Shown: piece by piece, positions 18,272-27,056 of the stretch
Layout: each line of letters begins with the position of its first letter
How positions within the stretch are numbered: position 1 is the first letter of the stretch
DNA from: Marivivens donghaensis
Lineage (GTDB): Bacteria > Pseudomonadota > Alphaproteobacteria > Rhodobacterales > Rhodobacteraceae
Length of the DNA: 64,000 nt
NCBI RefSeq assembly: GCF_023541015.1
Contig: NZ_JALNPR010000002.1
Location: 310,001-374,000, forward strand
Direction: 5' to 3'
Program-made: the position numbers and the translations under genes
Notes under the pieces: model-generated
What the model saw: the letters and a program-made list of their open reading frames with translations, nothing else
Databases searched by the model: none
What the model was told of the DNA's origin: nothing

Positions 18272-19972
18272 ATGCCGTATCGTAGCCCCGTTTCCGATTT
18301 TCGGTTCATCATGGATCACATTGTCGATTTTGACGCTCTTGCGCAAACAGACAAATACGAAGAGGCCACACCTGATCTGGTCGACGCAATCCTAGGCGAA
18401 GCGGGCAAGCTCTGTGATGAGGTCATCTATCCCGTCCAGCGCAATGGTGATCTGCACCCTGCAAAGCTGGAGAACGGCATCGTTCGCACCTCCCCCGGTT
18501 TCGCTGAGGCCTTTTCTGCCATCGCCGAAGGAGGCTGGATTGGCGTTTGTGCGAACCCAGAACACGGCGGCATGGGGCTTCCGGTTACGATCGGCACAGC
18601 AATCAATGACATGCTGTCGGGTGCTTGTCTGTCCCTCCACCTCAATCCGCTCCTGACCCAAGGCCAGATTGAAGCGCTGGAACATCACGCAAGCGATGAG
18701 ATCAAAGAACTGTATTTGCCGAAACTGATTTCGGGCGAATGGACAGGGACGATGAACCTGACCGAACCGCAAGCTGGTTCTGACGTTGGCGCGCTGTCAT
18801 CCAAAGCGGAACCGCTGGGCGACGGCAGCTTTGCGATCACGGGGCAGAAAATCTACATCACTTGGGGTGATAGTGATTTCAGCGAAAACATCTGCCACCT
18901 TGTTTTGGCCCGCTTGCCCGATGGTGTTCCTGGCACCAAAGGCATCAGCCTCTTTATCGTTCCCAAATTCATCCCGAACGCGGACGGCACTTTGGGTGAA
19001 CGCAATAACCTGCGCGTTGTGAGCCTCGAACACAAACTCGGTCTTCACGGTTCGCCAACTGCTGTAATGAGCTATGAAGGTGCGCGTGGCTGGTTGGTCG
19101 GCCCCGAAAACGGTGGCATGGCTGCGATGTTTACCATGATGAACAACGCGCGTTTGGGTGTCGGCACCCAAGGGATCGGGATCGCCGAAGCCGCGTATCA
19201 AGCTGCTTTGGCCTACGCGATGGACCGCAAACAGGGTAAAGTTGGCGGCACTGGCACCATCGTCGAACACCCCGATGTGCGCCGTATGTTGGCAACGATG
19301 AAGGCCGAAATCTTTACCGCACGCACGATTGCACTGGCGTGTGGCACCGCGATTGACATGGGCATCGCGACGAACGACGAGAAATGGAAGGCCCGCGCGG
19401 CCCTACTCACCCCGATTGCAAAGGCGTTCGGAACAGATGTTGGCATTGATGTGGCCAATACGGGCATCCAAGTTCACGGCGGCATGGGTTTTGTCGAAGA
19501 AACAGGTGCAGCCCAGTATTTGCGCGATGTTCGTGTGACCGCGATTTATGAAGGCACCAACGGCATTCAAGCCATGGACCTCGTTGGCCGTAAAATGATG
19601 GACGGCGGTGATGCGGCCTATCGCCTACTCGACGAGGTCGAAGCAGGTGCAGATGCCGCAAAAGCGAGCCTCCCCGAACTCGCCGAAGCTGTCTGGCAAT
19701 CTGCAGAAACCCTGCGCGAGACAACGGAATGGTTGGTTGGCCAAGACATGACGGATCGCTTTGCCGTGTCCGTTCCTTATCTGCGCGCCTTCGCTCGTGT
19801 GCTGGGTGGCCACTACCACCTGACCGCGGCTCTTAAGGGCGACGAAACCCGCAAGAAACTGGCGGCATTCTACATCAAACGCCTGCTGCCCGAACATGTG
19901 AGCCTGTGCGCCCACGTGCGCGAAGGTAGCGATGATCTTATGGCGATCTCGCCAGACGATCTGGCAGCGTGA
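18272..19972 (+). CDS. Acyl-CoA dehydrogenase, DmdC-type (3-methylmercaptopropionyl-CoA dehydrogenase-like)
   Basis: A 566-residue flavoprotein with the long C-terminal domain typical of DmdC. It starts MPYRSPVSDFRFIMDHIV, as DmdC proteins of roseobacters do as I recall them. The FAD/substrate signature MNLTEPQAGSDVGALSSKA (about residues 161-179) and the flavin-stacking KIYITWGDSDFSEN are intact, and the catalytic Glu is expected in AIYEGTNGIQAMD (about 425-437). Members oxidise acyl-CoA to enoyl-CoA; DmdC acts on 3-methylmercaptopropionyl-CoA in DMSP demethylation. Paralogues with other substrates exist, so substrate is inferred. Its stop overlaps the next start by one base (TGATG). Confidence 0.88.
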   Translation: MPYRSPVSDFRFIMDHIVDFDALAQTDKYEEATPDLVDAILGEAGKLCDEVIYPVQRNGDLHPAKLENGIVRTSPGFAEAFSAIAEGGWIGVCANPEHGGMGLPVTIGTAINDMLSGACLSLHLNPLLTQGQIEALEHHASDEIKELYLPKLISGEWTGTMNLTEPQAGSDVGALSSKAEPLGDGSFAITGQKIYITWGDSDFSENICHLVLARLPDGVPGTKGISLFIVPKFIPNADGTLGERNNLRVVSLEHKLGLHGSPTAVMSYEGARGWLVGPENGGMAAMFTMMNNARLGVGTQGIGIAEAAYQAALAYAMDRKQGKVGGTGTIVEHPDVRRMLATMKAEIFTARTIALACGTAIDMGIATNDEKWKARAALLTPIAKAFGTDVGIDVANTGIQVHGGMGFVEETGAAQYLRDVRVTAIYEGTNGIQAMDLVGRKMMDGGDAAYRLLDEVEAGADAAKASLPELAEAVWQSAETLRETTEWLVGQDMTDRFAVSVPYLRAFARVLGGHYHLTAALKGDETRKKLAAFYIKRLLPEHVSLCAHVREGSDDLMAISPDDLAA

Positions 19973-21009
19973 TGGACGGCAGCAAGAGCCTGATCCGCTA
20001 CCCGCACGAAACACCGCCCGAAAATGGTGCGGCTATCGAAGTAGCGGAAGGCGTCCTATGGATTCGCCTTCCGCTGCCGATGGCTCTCGACCATGTAAAC
20101 GTCTACGCGCTGGACGAAGGCGATAGCTGGACGCTCATTGATGCCGGCATCAACACGCGGAAATGTCGTGCCGCGATGGAAGCCGCGATGGCAGGGTCTC
20201 TGGCTGGCAAGCCAATCACGCGGGTCGTCCTGACCCACCACCACCCCGACCATGTGGGTTTGGCTGGATGGCTGACGGGCCTCGGGGCGGAACTTGTCAT
20301 GCCCCGCACGGCTTACCTTTTGACGCGTATGCTCACCATGGATGAGCAATCCAACTACTCGGCCCATAACCTCGCATTTTATCGGCGGAACGGCATGGCG
20401 GCCGAGGTTCTTAAGCAGCGCGAAACGGAACGTCCGTTTAACTTTTCCGACTGCGTTTTACCGCTACCCGCAGGTTACACGCGCATTTGCGATGGTGAGA
20501 CGATCACCATGGGTGGGCGCACGTGGGACATACGGATGGGCGACGGCCACGCACCAGAACACGCAACGTTCTGGAGCCGCGATGACGCCCTCGTTCTGGG
20601 TGGCGATCAACTGCTGCCATCCATTAGCCCGAATATCGGCGTCTACCCGACAGAGCCTGACGCCGATCCATTGGGCGAATGGCTGCGATCCTGCCGTCAG
20701 TTCGCGCAGATTGCCAGCCATGAGCATTTCGTTCTGGGTGGGCACAAATTGCCTTACTACGGACTGCCCACTCGGCTTCAGCAATTGATCGAAAACCACG
20801 AAGGTGCGCTAAATCGCATCGAGGAACACCTATCGACACCCCGTGTTGGCGGTGACTGCTTTATCCCGCTGTTCAAGCGCGAAATTACTGGCGATCAATA
20901 CGGACTGGCCTTTGTCGAAACGGTTGCCCATCTCAATCACCTTTTGAAACAAGGTCGAGTGACCCGTGAAATGGGGCCCGATGGCGCGTGGCTCTGGCAA
21001 CGGGTCTAG
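19972..21009 (+). CDS. MBL-fold metallo-hydrolase (LACTB2/thioesterase-like)
   Basis: A 345-residue metallo-beta-lactamase-fold hydrolase. The metal motif is THHHPDHVGLAGW (about residues 86-98), with further ligands expected in GDGHAPEHATF and VLGGDQLLP. The last ~80 residues are helical, as in LACTB2-like and ring-hydrolysing members. ATG 19972 overlaps the dehydrogenase stop by one base; GTG directly before it (19969) is an alternative. Coupling to an acyl-CoA dehydrogenase suggests hydrolysis of an acyl-CoA or related thioester, but nothing in the sequence proves the substrate. Confidence 0.85.
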   Translation: MDGSKSLIRYPHETPPENGAAIEVAEGVLWIRLPLPMALDHVNVYALDEGDSWTLIDAGINTRKCRAAMEAAMAGSLAGKPITRVVLTHHHPDHVGLAGWLTGLGAELVMPRTAYLLTRMLTMDEQSNYSAHNLAFYRRNGMAAEVLKQRETERPFNFSDCVLPLPAGYTRICDGETITMGGRTWDIRMGDGHAPEHATFWSRDDALVLGGDQLLPSISPNIGVYPTEPDADPLGEWLRSCRQFAQIASHEHFVLGGHKLPYYGLPTRLQQLIENHEGALNRIEEHLSTPRVGGDCFIPLFKREITGDQYGLAFVETVAHLNHLLKQGRVTREMGPDGAWLWQRV

Positions 21010-21057
21010 ACCTCTGGGCAGAGAAGGCTAGTGTTACCTCTGACAATGGGGGCACCA

Positions 21058-21525
21058 ATGAGCGAACTTTCCGACACAATCGAAACTTCGGCGGAATATG
21101 CCGAGAACGCAGTCCTACCCGCACTTCATGAGGTCCATCTCAGTCCTAATGCAAAGTCCGCAGCACCGACGCAGATCCCATCCAATCTTCAAGGTAATGG
21201 AGAAGAGAAAAGCGCAGCGCGGTGGGCCTACGAACGCCTGATCCTGTATATTCAGAACTTCGAAAAGCAGCTTGATGCGGACCAAGAGGTTGCGATGGGC
21301 TTTACTGGCTCGGACGCAGGCGTGATGCGGATTGAAGGTTTGGGGTATTTCGACCCTGATATCGTGACGTTCTACGGCAGCACCGAAACGGGCACGCGCA
21401 CTCAATTGATCCAACACGTGGCTCAACTGAACGTCATGTTGATGGCCCTTCCGAAACCAACCGAGCAAGCAGAGCCCACGCGGATCGGGTTTGAATTGGC
21501 GAAAGACCTCGAAACGACGGCATGA
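21058..21525 (+). CDS. DUF6173 family protein
   Basis: A 155-residue soluble protein starting MSELSDTIETSAEYAENAVL at ATG 21058; an upstream in-frame start at 21031 lacks a better ribosome-binding site. The C-terminal two-thirds holds a conserved-looking domain: SAARWAYERLILYIQNFEKQ, then LDADQEVAMGF and GVMRIEGLGYFDPDIVTFYG, then a helix ending NVMLMALPK. I take this as DUF6173, common in Rhodobacterales, based on that pattern. No catalytic residues are obvious. It lies 48 bases downstream of the MBL gene. Confidence 0.7.
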   Translation: MSELSDTIETSAEYAENAVLPALHEVHLSPNAKSAAPTQIPSNLQGNGEEKSAARWAYERLILYIQNFEKQLDADQEVAMGFTGSDAGVMRIEGLGYFDPDIVTFYGSTETGTRTQLIQHVAQLNVMLMALPKPTEQAEPTRIGFELAKDLETTA

Positions 21526-21606
21526 TGGACATTTTGACATCGTGACAGACAGAATTGAATCGTCTATCCACGCGCAAAGCGAACAGAATTCGAGAAGGAG
21601 CCTCAC

Positions 21607-21741
21607 ATGGCTGAACACAAGCACGGCACCATGGACGCCAGCACACACGAAGCAACCTTTGAAGGCTTCGTAAAATTCTCAACCCGCGTCGCGACGATCT
21701 GCATTGTCGCACTGGTGTTGCTTGCTCTGATTAACGGCTAA
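21607..21741 (+). CDS. aa3-type cytochrome c oxidase subunit IV
   Basis: A 44-residue protein, opened by ATG 21607 behind a strong AAGGAGC. The polar head MAEHKHGTMD is followed by the family stretch ATFEGFVKFSTRVATICIV, then one membrane helix ending LALING. That is the signature of the small subunit IV of alphaproteobacterial aa3 oxidases, a single-pass subunit of unknown exact role. The other oxidase genes are not in the window. Confidence 0.92.
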   Translation: MAEHKHGTMDASTHEATFEGFVKFSTRVATICIVALVLLALING

Positions 21742-21781
21742 TCAGCAAGTCACAAATTTCGCGCTTTGGGGGCGCGCATTG

Positions 21782-22390
21782 ATGGATCGGCGATCATTTT
21801 TGATAGGCGCGCCGCTGGCATTGGCTGGCTGCGCCGCCGAACCCGTCTGGGCTCCTGACAATCAGGTTGCCAGCATGCGCTATCATCACGATGGCCCGCC
21901 CCGCCTTACCCTTATGACCATGCGCAACGTAGGTTCCGGCCGCGGCGCCCATACGAGCCTCATGGTCAATGCATCCGAACGGGTCATTTGGGACCCCGCT
22001 GGATCGTTCAAACATCCTTCGATCCCTGAACGCAACGATGTCATCATCGGTGTCACGCCACAGATCGAAGACTATTACATTTCTTACCATTCCCGCGCGA
22101 CGTTCTACACCGTTGTCCAAGAGCTTGATGTCTCTGCCGATGTTGCGGAACGTGCGCTTCGGGCGGTTATGACACACGGTGCCGTGCAGAAAGCCAATTG
22201 CGCACGGTCGACCTCGGCCATCCTGAAATCCCTACCGGGGTTTGACCACATCCGCGTCACATTCTTTCCTGAAACCTTGGAAACGCAATTCGGCAAAATG
22301 CCCGGCGTTCGGACACGAGAAGTGCGTGAGAATGATTCCGACGACAACGCGCAGGTGCTCTACCAGATTCAGGTTAGCCCGCTGCGCTAA
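21782..22390 (+). CDS. Lipoprotein with possible permuted papain-like (NlpC/P60-type) fold
   Basis: A 202-residue protein. ATG 21782 gives MDRRSFLIGAPLALAGCAAE: a twin-arginine-like head and a lipobox (LAGC), so C18 is probably lipidated. The mature part has RGAHTSLMVN (His) early and KANCARSTSAIL (Cys) late. That His-before-Cys order, with a beta-rich middle and the ISYHSRATFYTVVQ block, recalls permuted papain-like amidase families such as YiiX/Lnb. This is inference from motif order, and I do not recognise a named family. Its end overlaps convergent azlD by 17 bases. Confidence 0.7.
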   Translation: MDRRSFLIGAPLALAGCAAEPVWAPDNQVASMRYHHDGPPRLTLMTMRNVGSGRGAHTSLMVNASERVIWDPAGSFKHPSIPERNDVIIGVTPQIEDYYISYHSRATFYTVVQELDVSADVAERALRAVMTHGAVQKANCARSTSAILKSLPGFDHIRVTFFPETLETQFGKMPGVRTREVRENDSDDNAQVLYQIQVSPLR

Positions 22391-22709
22391 GCTGTAGGCC
22401 GATAATCAGCACCGCACTCCCCGCGACAATCGCAGGAAGAACCTTACGCGTCACCATCCCTACAGCCAGCGTGGTCAAGGCGGCAAGCATTCGAACGGGA
22501 TCGGTCTGGCCATCGGTCGCATTCGGCCAAAGCACCTGTGGCGCGACGAGTGCGGGCAGAACAGCCACTGGCGTGAACCGCAACAAACGAACGACGATGG
22601 GCGGCAAGGGGCGATCACCGATTAGTCCCAAGAATGAAAATCGGATCAGAAATGTCCCGACGGCCAAAATGGCGATGACCGTCCAAACCAGCACTGCATC
22701 TACAGCCAT
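22374..22709 (-). CDS. azlD: Branched-chain amino acid exporter subunit AzlD
   Basis: A 111-residue membrane protein with three or four helices, starting MAVDAVLVWTVIAIL. The RFSFLGLIGDRPLPPIVVR stretch and the RFTPVAVLPALVAPQV segment are typical of AzlD. AzlD is the small partner of AzlC in branched-chain amino acid efflux. ATG 22709 overlaps the azlC end by 10 bases. A much longer open frame continues upstream in this reading frame but only across azlC, so it is not coding. Confidence 0.92.
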   Translation of the reverse strand: MAVDAVLVWTVIAILAVGTFLIRFSFLGLIGDRPLPPIVVRLLRFTPVAVLPALVAPQVLWPNATDGQTDPVRMLAALTTLAVGMVTRKVLPAIVAGSAVLIIGLQLSAAG

Positions 22710-23380
22710 GTCGCGCTCCGTTTTTCTTGCCAAATTTCCGTTGCGGCCCCTGCGGCCATGGCGCAGGCCGCCGCGATCAAAAGCCCCATCCCTGACGGCA
22801 ATCCAGAGAGTATAAGTCCAACCGCCACTGACACCGATGCCGCGATCATCTGCGGCACTGTTCTTAGCATTGGCCCAACCAGCGCGATAAAGGTGATCGG
22901 CAGGATGAAATCGATGCCAAGGTCCGTGGGAATAGCTTTGCCAATAAGCGCCCCGACCAAAGTCGCCGCAATCCAAGTCGGCACAATCGGAGTGGCGACG
23001 CCAAAAAAGAAGGTAACCTTGCGTTCTACGGGCCACTCTGGATTTTGCTCGTAGGCAATGCTGGCAACCGCATAAGTTTGATCGAAATTCATGTAGGCGA
23101 TCAGTGCACGCTGCCACAGTGGAGCCTTACCCAGATGCGGCACAAGTGCGGCGGAATACATCGCCATCCTCAGGTTCACCGCCAACGCCGCTGCAATGAT
23201 CAACCAAAGCCCCGCGTTATCGACCATCATTTGCAACGCCGTGAACTGGGCGGCCCCCGCGATCACAAGCATCGTCATGCCCATGGTTTGCGTCAGCGTG
23301 AGCCCCGCATCCATCGCGACGACGCCGAACAAAAGGCCAAAAGGTACGACGACGAACATAAAAGGCAAACCGCCAGTCAA
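22700..23380 (-). CDS. azlC: Branched-chain amino acid exporter subunit AzlC
   Basis: A membrane protein of at least 226 residues with the AzlC signature GLPFMFVVVPFGLLFGVVAM at the N-terminus and AAQFTALQMMV and FNFDQTY-like MNFDQTYAVASIAYEQ later. It exports branched-chain amino acids with AzlD. The start is unclear: the first recognisable start here is TTG 23380, directly at TGGLPF. Relatives usually have ~15-20 more residues. Upstream in frame to the stop at 23453 there is no ATG or GTG, only CTG (23431) and ATT. A CTG/ATT start or sequence error is possible. Confidence 0.9.
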   Translation of the reverse strand: MTGGLPFMFVVVPFGLLFGVVAMDAGLTLTQTMGMTMLVIAGAAQFTALQMMVDNAGLWLIIAAALAVNLRMAMYSAALVPHLGKAPLWQRALIAYMNFDQTYAVASIAYEQNPEWPVERKVTFFFGVATPIVPTWIAATLVGALIGKAIPTDLGIDFILPITFIALVGPMLRTVPQMIAASVSVAVGLILSGLPSGMGLLIAAACAMAAGAATEIWQEKRSATWL

Positions 23381-23503
23381 ACCTTGGCGATAGGCTAACG
23401 CACGCGAAGAGGGGGCATAATGATCAACCAGAATGTGAAACGTCGAATTTGATCATTTATTCAAACTCGGAGTTTTACAACCCCTCGACGATCACGAAAT
23501 AGA

Positions 23504-24493
23504 TCAGTCAAACGCGCCAGTCACACGGCCTACAAGCATAAAGGCCCGTGCAGTTCTGGTTTCTGACAGTGCGGCGATTTCCTCATCCGTGGCCTGCGGT
23601 TCGAACGCAACAAGCATCTGATCAAAACGACGTAGGAAATGGTGCGCGGCATCGCGGAAAATAGCATCCTCGCGCATACGAGCCGAGGTCAGTGCCAGAC
23701 AGGACCGATCGCGAATACCGCCCAAAACGGCTGTTGCACGACCGCGCTCACCCTTAGCAAAGCGGCGCCAAATTTCTGGACGAGCACGGTCGGGCCGCAT
23801 GTCGTCCATGTAGATACCGTCTTGGGACAAGAGCGTAAGGACATCTTGGCTCGCCTGAACCAGCTGTCGGGCTTGACGGTCCTTGAGCGCAGCACGAAGG
23901 GCAGCAAACCCGTCAGCATCCTGATCCGATTCTGGGAAATTGATCGCACGGATCAACATCGCATTCGAAAGCGGCGGCTGCAGCTCTTCTGCGGTGGTCC
24001 CCAAGGCGAGACTGGGCTGATCGTCTGACGGTTCGGGCTTGGCCAAGGGTAATTGCACACGGCCCTGTTGGCGGGCCGACGAAAACGTCGCCAATACCGT
24101 CTCTGTTTTCTGGGCTGACTGCGCAATCGCGGCCAGTTTCTCTTCGACCTGCCCTGTGATCGCTTTGGACTTCGCCTCACGTTCACCAAACAACGCCTGA
24201 CGCATGTCATCAATGGAACTACGCAGTCGTTCTGTTTCTTCGCGGTAGATACGCGCGGTCCGTGCGGCGCTGGCTGCGACCCAAATCACCGCCACGGGCA
24301 GAAATAGCGCAACGAGCGTCATGACAAAGCGCAAGCTGTCCATCGACCCATCACCATTCGACGGCGCGAAATAGAAAAACGCGCCCGCACCAACGAGCCA
24401 AATGAACGTAACCGAATAGCCAATCAGCTCCGCACTCGAAAGAGAGCGGGGTTCGTCTTTGGTTTCTTTAGCTTTGCCTAGACCAGTGCCCAT
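23504..24493 (-). CDS. Membrane protein with cytoplasmic coiled coil, function unknown
   Basis: A 329-residue protein from ATG 24493 (MGTGLGKAKETKDEPRSLSS). Two membrane helices lie at about residues 25-78 (IGYSVTFIWLVGAGAFFYF, then MTLVALFLPVAVIWVAA). A charged helix follows (AARTARIYREETERLRSSID), then a flexible Pro/Gln stretch and a helical C-terminal domain with RRFAKGERGRATAVLGGI. I recognise no named domain, although this architecture looks common in Rhodobacterales. It starts 19 bases after greA and is presumably read from the greA promoter. Confidence 0.78.
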   Translation of the reverse strand: MGTGLGKAKETKDEPRSLSSAELIGYSVTFIWLVGAGAFFYFAPSNGDGSMDSLRFVMTLVALFLPVAVIWVAASAARTARIYREETERLRSSIDDMRQALFGEREAKSKAITGQVEEKLAAIAQSAQKTETVLATFSSARQQGRVQLPLAKPEPSDDQPSLALGTTAEELQPPLSNAMLIRAINFPESDQDADGFAALRAALKDRQARQLVQASQDVLTLLSQDGIYMDDMRPDRARPEIWRRFAKGERGRATAVLGGIRDRSCLALTSARMREDAIFRDAAHHFLRRFDQMLVAFEPQATDEEIAALSETRTARAFMLVGRVTGAFD

Positions 24494-24512
24494 GGCGTGC
24501 CGCCTTCCAGCG

Positions 24513-24983
24513 TTAAACGAAGAGGACCGACAAAATTTCGTAGCTACGGTCGCCGCCAGGTGTGCGTACTTCAACGCTGTCACCTTCGTCTTTACCGATC
24601 AAAGCGCGAGCGAGCGGCGATTTGATGTTCAACTTGCCGTTCTCAAGATCAGCCTCGTATTCACCAACGATCTGATATTTCTTCTCTTCGTCAGTGTCTT
24701 CATCGACCAACTCGACGGTCGCGCCGAATTTGATTGTTCCCGACAGTTTCGACGGATCAATAACTTCAGCAAGGGACAGAACGCCTTCGAGTTCCTTAAT
24801 GCGGCCCTCGATGAACGACTGCTTTTCTTTGGCAGAGTGATACTCTGCGTTCTCGGAAAGATCGCCCAGCGCACGCGCTTCGGCAATGGCCTGAATGATA
24901 GCTGGACGCTCCACCGATTTGAAGTGTTTGAGTTCAGCGTCAATCTTGTCAAAACCGGCCCGAGTCAGCGGGATCTTTTCCAT
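24513..24983 (-). CDS. greA: Transcription elongation factor GreA
   Basis: A 156-residue GreA. The N-terminal coiled coil starts [18 protein letters not shown] and carries the tip acids D41 and E44 in [16 protein letters not shown], which stimulate RNA cleavage by backtracked RNA polymerase. The C-terminal FKBP-like domain has [26 protein letters not shown]. Length is typical. A plausible sigma-70 promoter (TTGACT-18-TTATGG) lies upstream at 25020-25049. It heads a transcript with the membrane protein downstream. Confidence 0.97.
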   Translation of the reverse strand: MEKIPLTRAGFDKIDAELKHFKSVERPAIIQAIAEARALGDLSENAEYHSAKEKQSFIEGRIKELEGVLSLAEVIDPSKLSGTIKFGATVELVDEDTDEEKKYQIVGEYEADLENGKLNIKSPLARALIGKDEGDSVEVRTPGGDRSYEILSVLFV

Positions 24984-25304
24984 AATTTACTCCGTCGCAC
25001 GTCTGTCGTGTTCTCTTGCCCATAACCTATCGGGCAGGTCAAAAGTCAATAGCCCCGCATATCGATTAAAGCTACAAGAAATCAATAAGCCAAGGCGTTT
25101 AAGGGGATAACGGACCGATATATCGATCTACTCCACCCTAAGACGGAGAAAGGCCCGCAATATTTTAACGTCGATACCCCGTCCAAATGTCGCAATGCAG
25201 CAAAATAACGCCGTGTCGTGATTGCCCAAGAGTTGCGTCTAGTTTAGTCCTTTTGCGAAAGAATGTTACCCAAGCGCGTCGCGCTGAGAACAAAAGGAAA
25301 TGCC
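24984..25304. other. Divergent intergenic region greA / ETF-QO
   Basis: About 320 bases with no credible gene. It holds the predicted greA promoter. On the plus side, at about 25188-25205, an imperfect palindrome (TGTCGC, three bases, GCAGCA, then AAAA) resembles one good half of the PhaR-like sites described elsewhere in this window. The 5' leader of the ETF-QO gene has AAAAGGAAATGCC before its ATG. A short open frame starting at 25263 joins the ETF-QO frame but adds nothing typical. Confidence 0.55.
25020..25049 (-). promoter_or_regulatory. Predicted sigma-70-type promoter of greA
   Basis: On the minus strand, TTGACT (25049-25044) and TTATGG (25025-25020) are spaced by 18 bases, about 37 bases before the greA start. 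The -35 is 5 of 6 to consensus and the -10 is weak. This is a pattern match only. Confidence 0.4.
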
Positions 25305-26951
25305 ATGACCGCCATCGAACGCGAAGCAATGGACTATGATGTTGTGATCGTCGGTGCCGGCCCTGCTGGGCTTTCGGCCGCGATCCGTCTGAAACAACTG
25401 GATGCCGACCTGAGCGTCGTCGTTCTGGAAAAGGGCTCTGAGGTTGGGGCTCACATCCTGTCGGGTGCGGTTCTGGACACCTCTGGCCTTGATCGCCTGA
25501 TGCCTGATTGGAAAGCCAAAGGCGCGCCGATCAAAACCGAAGTCAAAGAGGACAACTTCTACTTCCTCGGCGAAGCTGGCGGTATCCGCCTGCCGAACGC
25601 TGCGATGCCGCCGCTCATGAACAACCACGGCAACTACATCGTGTCGATGGCGAACGTCTGCCGCTGGATGGCAGAACAGGCCGAAGAACTGGGCGTCGAG
25701 ATTTTCCCAGGCATGTCCTGTTCGGAACTGGTCTACGGCGAAAACGGCGAAGTCGCTGGCGTTGTTGCTGGCGTTTTCGGCCTTGAGGCTGACGGCTCCT
25801 ACGGTCCGAACACCGAGCCGGGGATGGAGCTTCGCGGTAAATACGTCTTCCTTTCCGAAGGCGTGCGCGGCTCGCTCTCCAAAGAGGTTATGGCGAAATA
25901 CGACCTTTCCAAAGGGCACTGCCCGCAAAAGTTCGGCATCGGCATGAAAGAGATTTGGGAGATCGATCCAGCTAAGCACAAAGAGGGCACAGTGACCCAC
26001 ACGATGGGCTGGCCTCTGGGGTCCGAAGCTGGCGGCGGTTCGTTCATCTACCACCTCGACAACAATCAGGTTTACGTCGGCTTCGTGGTTCACCTGAACT
26101 ACAAAAACCCGCACTTGTTCCCTTACATGGAATTCCAGCGGTTCAAGCACCACCCGATGGTGGCTGAACTGCTCAAAGGCGGTAAACGCGTGGCCTACGG
26201 TGCTCGTGCGATCTCTGAAGGCGGCTATCAGTCGATCCCGCAGACTGCGTTCCCCGGTGGTGCGCTGCTCGGTTGTTCGGCGGGCCTCGTCAACGTGCCG
26301 CGTATTAAGGGTAACCACAACGCGATGCATTCGGGCATCGAGGCTGCGGAATCCGCATTCGCAGCGATCCAAGCGGGTCGTTCAGGCGATGTGCTAGCAG
26401 ACTACGATACTCGCGTCCGCGAAGGCGTGATCGGCAAAGACCTCAAGAAGGTCCGCAACGTGAAGCCGATGTGGTCGAAATACGGTCTCTTGGGTGGTCT
26501 GGCGTTGGGCGGTCTGGACATGTGGACCAACACGCTCGGCTTCTCGTTCTTTGGCACCCTGCGTCACGGCAAAACCGACGCTGCCTCGACCGAAGAAGCG
26601 TCGAAGCACCAGAAGATCGACTACCCGAAACCCGATGGCGTTCTGTCGTTTGACCGCCTGACCAACGTGTCGTTCAGCTTTACCAACCACGAAGAGTCGC
26701 AGCCTTGCCACCTTCAGCTCAAAGACGCCTCAGTTCCGATCTCGGTTAACTTGCCCAAGTTCGACGAACCAGCGCAGCGCTACTGCCCCGCAGGTGTCTA
26801 CGAGGTCCTTGAGGGCGAAGACGGTCCGAAGTTCCAAGTGAACTTCCAGAACTGTGTTCACTGCAAAACCTGCGACATCAAAGACCCGTCCCAGAACATC
26901 AACTGGACCGTCCCACAAGGCGGTGACGGACCGAACTACCCGAATATGTAA
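25305..26951 (+). CDS. Electron-transferring-flavoprotein:ubiquinone oxidoreductase
   Basis: A 548-residue ETF-QO that passes electrons from fatty-acid and amino-acid dehydrogenases, through ETF, to ubiquinone. It has the FAD-binding VVIVGAGPAGLSAAIRL (about residues 12-28), the membrane/quinone region HTMGWPL, and the C-terminal 4Fe-4S domain. The cluster cysteines are in YCPAGVYEV and NCVHCKTCDIKDPSQNI. ATG 25305 has AAAAGGAAATGCC upstream; an in-frame ATG at 25263 is less likely. It gives the acyl-CoA dehydrogenase at 18272 an electron outlet. A strong terminator follows. Confidence 0.97.
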   Translation: MTAIEREAMDYDVVIVGAGPAGLSAAIRLKQLDADLSVVVLEKGSEVGAHILSGAVLDTSGLDRLMPDWKAKGAPIKTEVKEDNFYFLGEAGGIRLPNAAMPPLMNNHGNYIVSMANVCRWMAEQAEELGVEIFPGMSCSELVYGENGEVAGVVAGVFGLEADGSYGPNTEPGMELRGKYVFLSEGVRGSLSKEVMAKYDLSKGHCPQKFGIGMKEIWEIDPAKHKEGTVTHTMGWPLGSEAGGGSFIYHLDNNQVYVGFVVHLNYKNPHLFPYMEFQRFKHHPMVAELLKGGKRVAYGARAISEGGYQSIPQTAFPGGALLGCSAGLVNVPRIKGNHNAMHSGIEAAESAFAAIQAGRSGDVLADYDTRVREGVIGKDLKKVRNVKPMWSKYGLLGGLALGGLDMWTNTLGFSFFGTLRHGKTDAASTEEASKHQKIDYPKPDGVLSFDRLTNVSFSFTNHEESQPCHLQLKDASVPISVNLPKFDEPAQRYCPAGVYEVLEGEDGPKFQVNFQNCVHCKTCDIKDPSQNINWTVPQGGDGPNYPNM

Positions 26952-26978
26952 TCTCACATCCGCGAGATCACGCCCATT

Positions 26979-27017
26979 TGGCCCGTCGTCTGATTGCAGG
27001 CGGCGGGCCATTTCTTT
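26979..27017 (+). terminator. Rho-independent terminator after ETF-QO
   Basis: A GC-rich hairpin, TGGCCCG (26979) pairing with CGGGCCA (27004-27010), the stem extended inward with two mismatches, then ATTTCTTT. It lies 28 bases after the ETF-QO stop and before the TPR gene, which supports starting the TPR gene downstream of it. Confidence 0.75.
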
Positions 27018-27056
27018 ACGATGTCTTTGAAACTTCTGGATAAGGGGCGCTGCTTC

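Noticed and set aside
25266-26372. 368-codon open frame antisense to ETF-QO
   Set aside because: The ETF-QO frame holds all family motifs; the antisense product has no recognisable domain and no ribosome-binding site.
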